From BRHc4a sp049323755 (lineage in GTDB: Bacteria; Bacillota; Desulfotomaculia; Desulfotomaculales; Desulfocucumaceae): DNA of 64,000 nt. Below, in pieces: positions 33,677 to 41,500 of this stretch (within the stretch, counting starts at the first letter, position 1; every line of letters begins with the position of its first letter). Below the pieces are notes generated by a model that was not told where the DNA came from, did not search any database, and saw only the letters and a program-made list of their open reading frames with translations. The translations under genes were made by a program, and so were the position numbers. The stretch is from assembly GCA_049323755.1 (NCBI GenBank), contig JBMOPE010000009.1, positions 258,156-322,155 of the forward strand. The letters are read 5' to 3'.

Positions 33677-34012
33677 TCAGCAAATAAGGCAGCAGCGTTT
33701 ATATTTCTTGCCGCTACCGCAGGGGCAAGGATCATTCCGGCCCACTTTTTCTTTCAGTTGTATAGGCATTGCGGGTATCTGAAAACCGTTAGCCGGCAAT
33801 GGCTTCAGCGCGAGCTTTTCATATTTCTCCATCACTTCGTTAGGTGTCCATCCCTTTAATACCCAGTGAGGTATGGTGTTCCAGATATCCATTATCATCT
33901 GCATTGCCTTTTGGGTCTCTTCAAAGGAATCCAGAACAACCTCGTCAAGAACCTTTTGCAACACTTCGCCGGGCCGATAATTATTACGCATGGCATCCAT
34001 AATCTCTAGCAC
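33677..34012 (-). pseudogene. SEC-C motif protein, probably 5'-truncated
   Basis: A 111-residue frame. The C-terminus is a SEC-C zinc motif, VGRNDPCPCGSGKKYKRCC, preceded by a helical part. SEC-C proteins with this body are usually several hundred residues long, and no ribosome site precedes ATG 34012. Sequence immediately upstream is the REP-like repeat and tRNA flank, so the 5' part was probably lost by the insertion or recombination that made the element boundary. It could still be expressed as a small protein. Confidence 0.6.
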
Positions 34013-34151
34013 AGCAAGCTTTTGTCATTACTTTTGTAGCAAGCGGGGACGGTTCTTGACTTGCTCAGCTAAAAATCAGACTTTGCAGGTTATAGATGGA
34101 CCATCGTCAGTTCCCCCGTCGGCTCCACCCAAAATACGCCCATAAAACCAA

Positions 34152-34268
34152 CAGGGGCTTCTCACCTATAATCGTGAGAAGCCCTTGTGTTTAAAAAAGG
34201 ATGTTCGGCATTACGCCGAACAAAGCGATTCACACCAAATCTAAAAGAAGATTTAGTTTCTCTGCTTT
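34152..34268 (-). terminator. tRNA-Ser(CGA) downstream region with two hairpins
   Basis: Downstream of the tRNA on the minus strand come a small hairpin (GTTCGGCATTACGCCGAAC, 34202-34220) and the terminator hairpin CAGGGGCTTC...GAAGCCCTTG (34152-34187). This whole block is duplicated with the remnants at 25.2 and 32.8 kb. Confidence 0.75.
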
Positions 34269-34362
34269 TGGCGGAGAGACAGGGATTCGAACCCTGGAGA
34301 CCGCTCATCACGGTCTACTCGATTTCGAGTCGAGCGCCTTCGACCAGCTCGGCCATCTCTCC
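34269..34362 (-). tRNA. tRNA-Ser(CGA), intact
   Basis: A 94-nt class II tRNA with encoded CCA. 5' GGAGAGATGGCCGAGCTGG, anticodon arm CTCGA-CTCGAAA-TCGAG (anticodon CGA), long variable arm, T-arm GGTTCGAATCC, acceptor TCTCTCC, discriminator G. It is the only complete copy; five 3'-half copies lie to its left. It is downstream of tadA, and on the far side of its 3' end the DNA is accessory. Confidence 0.95.
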
Positions 34363-34538
34363 GTACATTTGCTTATACTGTATAAATTATCGGTCGGTAG
34401 CCAGAGGAATGGGGACACACCTGCTGAAGCTTGAGTATTCCTTTGAGGACAGGAATGTCCCCAATTATACAGAAGTCAGAATCCAGAATAACCGGGCATC
34501 CTTCTCTGTGATCTCTGTGTCCTCTGTGGCTAAAAGAG

Positions 34539-34994
34539 CTACTTTCCTGCTCTCAATTCCCTAAAAAATGACTTTATAATACCGGCGCACTCTTCCTCCA
34601 GCACACCGGATATTACATCCACCCGGTGATTGAATCTCGGGTCCCTCACCAGGTCCACCAGGGAGTCTACCGCACCGGCCTTGGGGTCCTTTGCGCCGTA
34701 CACCAGCACCGGCACCCGGAACTGTACAATGGCCCCGGCGCACATTGGGCAGGGCTCAATGGTGCTGTAAAGGGTGGTCCCCTCCAGCCTCCAGTCCCCT
34801 ATTCTCTGCGCGGCCTCCCGCATGGCCATTATCTCTGCGTGGGCTGTGCTGTCGTTAAGCTCTTCTCTTAAATTGTGGCCCCGGCCTATAATCTCGCCGT
34901 TTAGAACCACTACCGCCCCTATGGGCACCTCCCCCAGATCGTAGGCCTTTTGGGCCTCCGCCAGGGCTTCCCTCATATAATCCGGATGGTCCAC
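34539..34994 (-). CDS. tadA: tRNA adenosine(34) deaminase
   Basis: A zinc-dependent deaminase converting A34 to inosine in the anticodon of tRNA-Arg(ACG), a tRNA that is present in this window at 45785. Motifs: TAHAEIMAM (zinc ligand His and catalytic Glu, near residue 55) and PCPMCAGAI (the two zinc Cys, near 85), with the family N-terminus YMREALAEAQKAYDLGEVPIGAVVV. I prefer GTG 34994 (VDHPDYMREAL), which matches relatives and follows GGGG by 9 nt; an ATG at 35009 adds five unlike residues. Length about 151 is normal. In many Firmicutes tadA lies between serS/tRNA-Ser and dnaX, consistent with this locus. Confidence 0.93.
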   Translation of the reverse strand: MDHPDYMREALAEAQKAYDLGEVPIGAVVVLNGEIIGRGHNLREELNDSTAHAEIMAMREAAQRIGDWRLEGTTLYSTIEPCPMCAGAIVQFRVPVLVYGAKDPKAGAVDSLVDLVRDPRFNHRVDVISGVLEEECAGIIKSFFRELRAGK

Positions 34995-35103
34995 AAAGCA
35001 GTACCCCATACCAGACCGGCATAAAATTAGCTGAGCCCGGAGCGTCCCCCCGGACCCGCAAATAGTATTGTAAGGTATAATCGGTATCGTGTCAAGTCAA
35101 GTC

Positions 35104-36270
35104 TCAGGCCTCTGGCTCTTTTCCTTCTGATTTCCCCCGGTATTCCAATATTTTAATCGGCTCAGCCACAATACTTCCATAACTCCTTAACCTCATTTGT
35201 AATACTTCTGTAATTTCCGTACCCCTTGGCAACAATAACACACCTGTTTTATCCCGGATATCGTCTGATATTACCATTCCAATCTCTAAGTTTTTCAAAG
35301 GAATGTGTCGTAGCATATATCCCTCCTCAAGTCTTGTCACTTCAGCTTCAAAAGCGCCAAATACTTCCGGATCATATATACGCAAGTTTCTTGACATTCC
35401 CTTAATTATATCGGTTACAGTCATTCCCCTCTTTTGCATCTTATCAAAGTCGGTAACAACCTTTAAAATCCTTGCAATAATGGGAATGCTTGTTTCCGAC
35501 TTGCCGCCAAGGGGCACCCCCCCGCCATCAAAATATTTCATCTGGTATTCGACTGCCTCTGCAATACGCTCCAGCCGGGGAATATTAGAGAGCAGTTTCA
35601 TCCCTATTTGCGGGTGCGTATGATAAATTCTATTCTCTTCTAGCGTCAGGCTTTTTCCCTGCTCCACTTTCTTGATTATCTCCCCGGAAATGGCAACGCA
35701 TCCAATATGGGAAAGCATTGCGGCAAGCTCTAATTCCCATATATTCTCCAACTGAAGGCGGGTCCCCACCCTTTTGGCAAGACGCCGTATGCGGGAAGAG
35801 CTGCTGAAAATTTCAGGGCTTATTGTCATCAAAATATCAATCAGTAGCTTTATACTTCCCTGCAGGGTGTTTTCAAGGAGTTCCTTCTCGGCCTTGATTA
35901 GCCTGTATTGATCAACGGCATCATTCAGCGCCCTGGAAAAAACATCAATACCACAGGGCTTTGTTAAAAAACGAAAAATATTGCCCTCGTTTATGGCGTT
36001 AATGGCTGCCTGCATGTCAGCCTGACCTGTCAGCATCAAACGGACGGTATCGGGTGAAGCCTTGCGCACTGTAGCCAAAAACTTGACGCCGTCAATCCCG
36101 GGCATCCGGTAATCGGAAACAACAACAGCGAAGGGCCCCTTTTCCTGGAGAGCCACTCCTCCTTCTATGGCATTTTCAGCAGTCACCACTTCAAATTTTT
36201 TTCTCAGTATTCTTTCATAGCCGGAGAGTATATTACTGTCGTCATCCACCAGAAGTATTTTTTCGCTCAT
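35104..36270 (-). CDS. response regulator with degenerate HD-GYP-like output
   Basis: A 388-residue regulator: receiver domain (1-120, LLVDDD, phospho-Asp in VVVSDYRMPGIDG near residue 53, Lys in LTKPC), a linker helix, then an HD-GYP-like domain (about 150-300). The metal-binding HD is replaced by SH (MLSHIGCVAIS) and the GYP loop reads GGGVP, so phosphodiesterase activity is doubtful. A further C-terminal domain (about 310-388) resembles the extension found after HD-GYP in RpfG-like regulators. Its ATG overlaps the previous stop by 4 bp. It ends the three-gene phosphorelay operon. It may bind rather than degrade c-di-GMP (inference). Confidence 0.85.
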   Translation of the reverse strand: MSEKILLVDDDSNILSGYERILRKKFEVVTAENAIEGGVALQEKGPFAVVVSDYRMPGIDGVKFLATVRKASPDTVRLMLTGQADMQAAINAINEGNIFRFLTKPCGIDVFSRALNDAVDQYRLIKAEKELLENTLQGSIKLLIDILMTISPEIFSSSSRIRRLAKRVGTRLQLENIWELELAAMLSHIGCVAISGEIIKKVEQGKSLTLEENRIYHTHPQIGMKLLSNIPRLERIAEAVEYQMKYFDGGGVPLGGKSETSIPIIARILKVVTDFDKMQKRGMTVTDIIKGMSRNLRIYDPEVFGAFEAEVTRLEEGYMLRHIPLKNLEIGMVISDDIRDKTGVLLLPRGTEITEVLQMRLRSYGSIVAEPIKILEYRGKSEGKEPEA

Positions 36271-37478
36271 AAATAATCTACTTCCTTTATTTTATTTCGT
36301 ACTGCTGCCCACTCTTCGATCTTTCCCTCTTTATCAATCAGTTCAATATATTTTTGGTCCAAAAGACCAGGATTCGAAATAAAGCGGTCAGCTTCCCCCT
36401 TCCTGGTAAATGCGTCAGCCATGTGAACTGCAGATAATGCAGAAAAACCCAAATTCATAGATTTCAGAGGTTTATGGTGAAAAGCGACCGCTTCTACTAT
36501 AGGATCTGAAAACCCCCATAAACTTAACAGATACCCCCCCACCTCAGCATGGGAACACCCAAACAATTCGTATTCCGCCTCCCAAAATGGACATTTTTTA
36601 TTCTTTGTTAAATCATTTATTTTGCTTAAATAGTCCGGGATATCCAACAGCAAGAGCTTTCCTATATCGTGAAGCATACCTGATATAAGGGCATCTTCCT
36701 GTACTTTTTTTTCAGTGGAACCAGTACCGGCGATCTCCTTAGCAAGGTTTCCTACCTCCATGCAGTGCTTCCATAAATTTTCCAAAAACAAAAGGTTCTT
36801 CCTTGAACTTGAATTGAATACAGAAAACAGCTCAACCTGGATAACCAGTGATTTTATAACATCCAATCCTAAAAAGGCCGTAGCCTGGTGAGGGCTGGTT
36901 ATCTTCTGAGGCAGGCTGAAAAAAGCGGAATTGACAATTCTCAATATTTTAGCCGACATTATAAGGTCCTGGGAAATAATGTCTCCTACCCTTTTAAGGG
37001 AAGCGTTTTCTGAACGTAATACATCAATCAATTTAGAGTACAGAGATGGCAAGCTTGGAAGGTTTTTAACACCGGTAACCAACTTCACCAGGGATTCATC
37101 GGATAGCAAATCCCTGGTTATGAAAGTCCTCTCGATGGCATTGGTTAGTGCGTCCAGTGTGCAGGGCTTTAAAAGGTATTGATGGGCGCACTTGACCGAC
37201 TGCAGTATCATTTCCTGGTCTGAGTGCCCGGAAAGAACTATACGTATTACACTGGGAAAGCGTTCCATGACTATAGTAAGCAATTCCGCTCCGGTCATCC
37301 CCGGCATACGCATGTCAGACACAATAACATCAACCGTATGTTCAGACAAAAACTTTAGTGCATCCTCTCCACCCTCAGCGAAATATACTTCCCAGCTGTC
37401 ACGCATGACCCTGGTCATTCTCCGGAAACCTTCTATGATGTTTCTTTCGTCATCCACAAAAAGCACTCTTTTCTTCAT
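36267..37478 (-). CDS. response regulator with HDOD output
   Basis: A 403-residue regulator: receiver domain (1-125; RVLFVDDERNIIEGF, Asp in VIVSDMRMPGMTG near residue 50, Lys in LLKPC) followed by an HDOD domain (about 140-340; LRIVNSAFFSLPQKI, and GMLHDIGKLLLLD where an HD pair is kept). HDOD proteins act as regulatory outputs in c-di-GMP and stress circuits. ATG 37478 follows GGAG by 6-7 nt; the kinase stop TGA at 37480-37482 lies just before it, so translation is coupled. Middle gene of the operon. Confidence 0.87.
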   Translation of the reverse strand: MKKRVLFVDDERNIIEGFRRMTRVMRDSWEVYFAEGGEDALKFLSEHTVDVIVSDMRMPGMTGAELLTIVMERFPSVIRIVLSGHSDQEMILQSVKCAHQYLLKPCTLDALTNAIERTFITRDLLSDESLVKLVTGVKNLPSLPSLYSKLIDVLRSENASLKRVGDIISQDLIMSAKILRIVNSAFFSLPQKITSPHQATAFLGLDVIKSLVIQVELFSVFNSSSRKNLLFLENLWKHCMEVGNLAKEIAGTGSTEKKVQEDALISGMLHDIGKLLLLDIPDYLSKINDLTKNKKCPFWEAEYELFGCSHAEVGGYLLSLWGFSDPIVEAVAFHHKPLKSMNLGFSALSAVHMADAFTRKGEADRFISNPGLLDQKYIELIDKEGKIEEWAAVRNKIKEVDYL

Positions 37479-37479
37479 T

Positions 37480-40400
37480 TCATACTCCATTCTTGATAGG
37501 TAGAGAAATTATAAATGTTGTGCCCCTGCCTATTTTCGATTCAACAAAAATTTTTCCCTCGTGCTTGTTTACAATTATATCATGGGCAAGAGCGAGGCCC
37601 TGACCTGTTCCCTTCCCAACCTCCTTTGTTGTAAAAAAGGGGTCGAATATTTTATGTAAAATATCTTCCGGAATGCCTGCTCCTGTATCGCTTACAAAAA
37701 TTTGCACGTATTCTTCGTTTGACTTCGTTGTTATTTTTATTTCCCCTTTTTGCCCCGGCGTGTTGCCTATAACATCACTTATTGCCTGGGCTGAGTTGAC
37801 TATCATATTTAGAATAACCTGGTTAATCTGGTCAACATCGCAATAAACTAAAGGTATTCCCTCGTCTAGCTCGGTTATCAAGTCTGCCACGTACTTCCAC
37901 TCATTTTTCGATATAATGACTGTGTTGTTTATAGCCTTGTTAATATCGGAATAAACCTTTTCCTTAATACCGGGGTGGGAAAACTCCTTCATAGCCAGAA
38001 CCAGCTTACTGACCCTTTCAATTCCCTCCAGAGACTGCTCTATTGCCGTGGGTATTTCGCCAACCAGGTATTCTATGTCCAGCTTATTTTTTAACTCCTT
38101 TAATTTGCTGACGCAGTCACTGTATGATAGTTCATTTTTGGAATTACAAATAATATCTTTACAACCTTTTAAATAATCAAGCATTGTTTTAAACGAGTCT
38201 TCTATAAACCTGGTATTATCCCCTATATATTGCATGGGCGTGTTTATCTCGTGGGCAATTCCTGCCGCAAGCTGGCCTATGGACTCCATTTTTTGGGAAA
38301 GGGCCGCTTGTTCGGCAAGCCTCCTTTGCTCGGTAATGTCTCGAAAAACTATTACATAACCAATAGTGCTGTCTGCTTTGTCCATTATGGGAGAAGAACA
38401 GCTTGATATCAACTTCCTTTTACCATCCCTGGCAATAATGGCCTGTTCATATAAAGCGCCGGCCTTTATAAATTTCCGGACTCTTTCCTCGGGATTAACA
38501 AATACCAGTATTTCGGAAAGCTGTTTGCCGTTCATTTCTTCCTGCTTCCAACCGGTAATGTCTTCCGATACACGGTTGGCCAGCATAATTTTCCCATTGA
38601 CATCGGTTGTGATAACCCCGTCTCCAATGCTGGCAAGGGTTACCGCAAGCCTTTCTTTTTCCTCGGAAAGAGCCTCTTCGGTCTTCCTTTGTTCTGTAAT
38701 GTCTCTGATAATGCCATACAATTCATATTGGTCACCTACACCCGGCACTAACACAATCGTACAAAGCACGTTAATTACTGTTCCATCTTTTGCACGCATA
38801 TCCACAGGAAAATCTTTTACATAACCTTTACTGAACAATTCTCCTCTAAGCCTTATTCGGTCTTGAACGTCGTTATAAAGTTGCCCTACATTCATTTCTA
38901 AAAACTCTTCTCTTGTATACCCTGTCAATTTCATGGCCACCGGATTAATGTCTATAAAGTACTCCCCGGATATTATAAAAACTATATCCTGGGAATTTTC
39001 GAAATAGGAACGGTATTTAGCCTCACTTTTTCTGAGAGCCTCTTCCGACTGTTTGCGCTCTATAACGCCGCTCATAATCTGTACAATGGTATTAAGGAGG
39101 GCAGTATCCTCTTCCGGCCACTTACGATAATATCTTGATTCGTTAAAGCCAATAAAGCCATAAATTTTATCCCTTACATAAATGGGCATAATAAGTACGG
39201 ATTTTATCCCCTGTATTCTGAGAAGCCCTTTTTCTTTTTCACCCGGTATATCTTCGATATTGTTATAATTTATTACTTTTCTATTTATTATCATGTCCAT
39301 CAGCCATGGCATACTGTCACAGGGAATAGTCCTTCTGACATTTTTAAAATTTGACATGGTGTCCGGAGAAGACCAGACCAGAATATTTTTAAATTTGTTT
39401 TTTTCATAACTGTACTCATGAATATAAATCTCACTTACATCCAAAGAGCCTGCCATTATTTGCACACACCTGGAATAGTATTCTAGAATATCCTCCACCT
39501 TCATTCCAAGCATGGATATCTCAGAGGTCATTTTTTCATATGTCAATCTTCTTTTTAAACTCTCTTCCGTCGCCATCCTTTCAGAAATATCTTCAACCAT
39601 TCCAACTGTAAAAACCGGCCTTCCTTCATCATCACTTATAGGAGAAACATTTAACCTCCCCCACATAAAACTCCCGTCCTTGCGCATATATTTTTTTTCT
39701 ATTTGAAAGTGGCTCCGTTTTCTCGTCAATACCTGCCGGTAGAGGTTATTTTCCAACTTAGTATAATCAGGATGAGTAAAGTCAAAAACAGACATATTGC
39801 AAATTTCTTCGTTGCTGTAACCAAGCATATCCCGAATAGCCTGATTGCTTCGAAAAACCTTTCCCTCCCGATCTGAAAGAATAATGCCTATGGCTGCCCC
39901 TTCAAAGGTAGCCCTTAAAAGCTCCTCACTTTTTTTCATGGCATCTTCAGCTTTTTTGCGGTTAGTAATGTCAATCCCTGTCCAGATTATCAGTGACACT
40001 TCGTTTTGAGAATTATTTAAACTGGTGTTGTTCCAGGCTATTATCCGCTCATCTCCTGTTCTTGTAATGACAGGACATTCAAATTTAATACCCTGTTTTA
40101 AAGAAGGGAGCCTATTTAATATTTCCTCCATTTCACTCTTATAGGAATCAGGTATAAAAAACGTTAGCCAGTCCTTCCCAATTACCTGCTCACGACTCCA
40201 GCCCAGGACATCTTCAGAGTGGTTATTAAAAAGCTGTATTTTATTATTTAGGTCCAGCCCTATTATTAAGACTTTGGCAGTACTGACAACCTTTTCAAAA
40301 AACACTTTAGCCTCCGCCAGCGCCTGTTCGGCCTGTGCGACCTGAGACTGGAAGGAGTAGTTTACTAATGCGTTATTTACGCTTTTTGCAAGTCTGGCAG

Positions 40401-40731
40401 GAGTGATGGAGGATTTGGCAATATAATCGGAAGCCCCTGCCTTCATCATTTCCACCGCCAGTTTTTCATCCCCGTAATCTGTGAGTACAATTATAGGAGT
40501 CTTTATCCCTGCAGCACGAACTTCCTGCAGTACCGAAAGACCGTCCCCGTCAGGTAAAACGTAATCAAGGAATACCAAATCATACTGTCTGCTCTTTAGC
40601 GCAACCATACCTGTTTTAATGTCCAGCTTTTCTTCCACTTCAAAGTATACCCCGGCTTCTTCCAGTGATCGGCGCAAATACATGCAGAATACTTTGCTGT
40701 CATCTATCATTAGTATTTTAGTAGGCTGCAA
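37480..40731 (-). CDS. hybrid sensor kinase with receiver, multiple PAS and GAF domains
   Basis: A 1083-residue soluble histidine kinase. Order: receiver (1-120; ILMIDDSKVF, Asp in LVFLDYVLPDGDG), PAS (about 140-265), PAS (about 265-390), GAF (about 395-560), PAS (about 570-690), PAS (about 695-810), then a HisKA-like dimerisation helix with the phospho-His in AAGIAHEINTPMQY (near residue 840) and HATPase (NMIVNSAQAIS, DTGAGIPEDI, GTGQGLALAHD). The absence of membrane segments suggests a cytoplasmic redox or ligand sensor. TTG 40731 has GGGAGGGAG upstream. It begins the operon and presumably phosphorylates both downstream regulators. A leader terminator lies at 40769-40798. Confidence 0.9.
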   Translation of the reverse strand: MQPTKILMIDDSKVFCMYLRRSLEEAGVYFEVEEKLDIKTGMVALKSRQYDLVFLDYVLPDGDGLSVLQEVRAAGIKTPIIVLTDYGDEKLAVEMMKAGASDYIAKSSITPARLAKSVNNALVNYSFQSQVAQAEQALAEAKVFFEKVVSTAKVLIIGLDLNNKIQLFNNHSEDVLGWSREQVIGKDWLTFFIPDSYKSEMEEILNRLPSLKQGIKFECPVITRTGDERIIAWNNTSLNNSQNEVSLIIWTGIDITNRKKAEDAMKKSEELLRATFEGAAIGIILSDREGKVFRSNQAIRDMLGYSNEEICNMSVFDFTHPDYTKLENNLYRQVLTRKRSHFQIEKKYMRKDGSFMWGRLNVSPISDDEGRPVFTVGMVEDISERMATEESLKRRLTYEKMTSEISMLGMKVEDILEYYSRCVQIMAGSLDVSEIYIHEYSYEKNKFKNILVWSSPDTMSNFKNVRRTIPCDSMPWLMDMIINRKVINYNNIEDIPGEKEKGLLRIQGIKSVLIMPIYVRDKIYGFIGFNESRYYRKWPEEDTALLNTIVQIMSGVIERKQSEEALRKSEAKYRSYFENSQDIVFIISGEYFIDINPVAMKLTGYTREEFLEMNVGQLYNDVQDRIRLRGELFSKGYVKDFPVDMRAKDGTVINVLCTIVLVPGVGDQYELYGIIRDITEQRKTEEALSEEKERLAVTLASIGDGVITTDVNGKIMLANRVSEDITGWKQEEMNGKQLSEILVFVNPEERVRKFIKAGALYEQAIIARDGKRKLISSCSSPIMDKADSTIGYVIVFRDITEQRRLAEQAALSQKMESIGQLAAGIAHEINTPMQYIGDNTRFIEDSFKTMLDYLKGCKDIICNSKNELSYSDCVSKLKELKNKLDIEYLVGEIPTAIEQSLEGIERVSKLVLAMKEFSHPGIKEKVYSDINKAINNTVIISKNEWKYVADLITELDEGIPLVYCDVDQINQVILNMIVNSAQAISDVIGNTPGQKGEIKITTKSNEEYVQIFVSDTGAGIPEDILHKIFDPFFTTKEVGKGTGQGLALAHDIIVNKHEGKIFVESKIGRGTTFIISLPIKNGV

Positions 40732-40768
40732 AGAGACTCCCTCCCGTATGTTATAACTCTTAATAAAA

Positions 40769-40798
40769 ATACCCGGATTATGAGCTTATCCGGGTATT
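40769..40798 (-). terminator. terminator in the leader of the phosphorelay operon
   Basis: AATACCCGGAT / ATCCGGGTATT with a short loop, then TTTTTATT on the minus strand. It ends only about 38 nt before the TTG start of the kinase gene, so it is either an attenuator or forces use of a very short downstream promoter. Confidence 0.65.
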
Positions 40799-40859
40799 TA
40801 TTTTTACCCTCATTAATTTTTATATTTGCCTTCCCAAGCTGACTTTTATTAAAAATAGC

Positions 40860-40892
40860 CTAATTATCTGATAATTCGATAAAAAAACACAT
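40860..40892 (-). CDS. possible 10-residue leader peptide before the attenuator
   Basis: ATG 40892 is preceded by CGGAGGAAA, and the frame ends at TAG 40860, about 60 nt before the leader terminator. Its sequence (MCFFIELSDN) shows no amino acid run typical of biosynthetic attenuators. Low confidence. Confidence 0.25.
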   Translation of the reverse strand: MCFFIELSDN

Positions 40893-40958
40893 TTTCCTCC
40901 GTGCACTGTAAAAAAAGCATATACGGATAGAGCCTGGTTTCATGCATTAACCGTATAA

Positions 40959-40992
40959 AAAAGGAGTTGGAAACAATCCAACTCCTTTTTTT
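40959..40992 (-). terminator. strong intrinsic terminator
   Basis: AAAGGAGTTGG / CCAACTCCTTTTTT with a 7-nt loop, T run on the minus strand, right after the small 41020 gene. Confidence 0.85.
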
Positions 40993-41019
40993 ACAGACAC
41001 TATCCTTACGGCCAAATTA

Positions 41020-41277
41020 TCAGTGCGCCTCCATAAGATACAGAACATAGGCCCTGTCGGGATCCTTTCGGATTTCCTCCATTACTTCCGGGGATACAGA
41101 TATCTCGCCAACGAAGTTAAAGTCTGCATCCATTTCGAAATCCTCTACCTCGGTGGCCTTAAAGCACTCAAGAATAGCTCCGGGATCCTTGGATTCGATT
41201 TTCAGGGCCTTATATTTCTCCCTGGCCTCCTGGTCGGAGTCTGCAAATATTATACGGGTGTTAACTGGGTGCCTCAT
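41020..41277 (-). CDS. conserved small protein of unknown function
   Basis: An 85-residue acidic protein without membrane segments. Distinctive stretches are TRIIFADSDQEAREKYKALK and DADFNFVGEISVSPEVMEEI. GGAGG lies 6 nt upstream of ATG 41277, and a strong terminator follows, so it is a single-gene unit and probably real. I do not recognise the family. Confidence 0.6.
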   Translation of the reverse strand: MRHPVNTRIIFADSDQEAREKYKALKIESKDPGAILECFKATEVEDFEMDADFNFVGEISVSPEVMEEIRKDPDRAYVLYLMEAH

Positions 41278-41500
41278 ATCTTTCCTCCTGTCTTTGTATG
41301 TAATATCAGGCCCGGTTGTGGTAACCGTGCTTTTAGTAATTTAAGGCCTTTGAAAATATTTGTCAACAGCCAAATATCCTTATGTTCCTCAAACATGTCA
41401 AATTGTATTTATTCTTCATAATTATGTACAATGGTTTATATCCACCTCATTTTTTGCCATAATTATTTCGTCCAGGAATATTGATAGATGCTTTTTTTCA

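Larger units (their letters stand above)
32948..34331 (-). mobile_element. putative tRNA-Ser-integrated element A (toxin-antitoxin cargo)
   Basis: The 1.4-kb segment between remnant copy 5 and the crossover point in the intact tRNA-Ser(CGA). It would be the most recent insertion, since it supplies the current 3' half of the tRNA. Cargo: a toxin-antitoxin pair and a SEC-C remnant. Confidence 0.55.

Noticed and set aside
13219..34331. Prophage or conjugative element
   Set aside because: No capsid, terminase, portal, relaxase or type IV secretion genes, and no integrase in any segment.
13045..34362. CRISPR array interpretation of the repeated units
   Set aside because: Repeats are 60-180 bp, diverged, and separated by whole genes; no short regular spacers and no cas genes.
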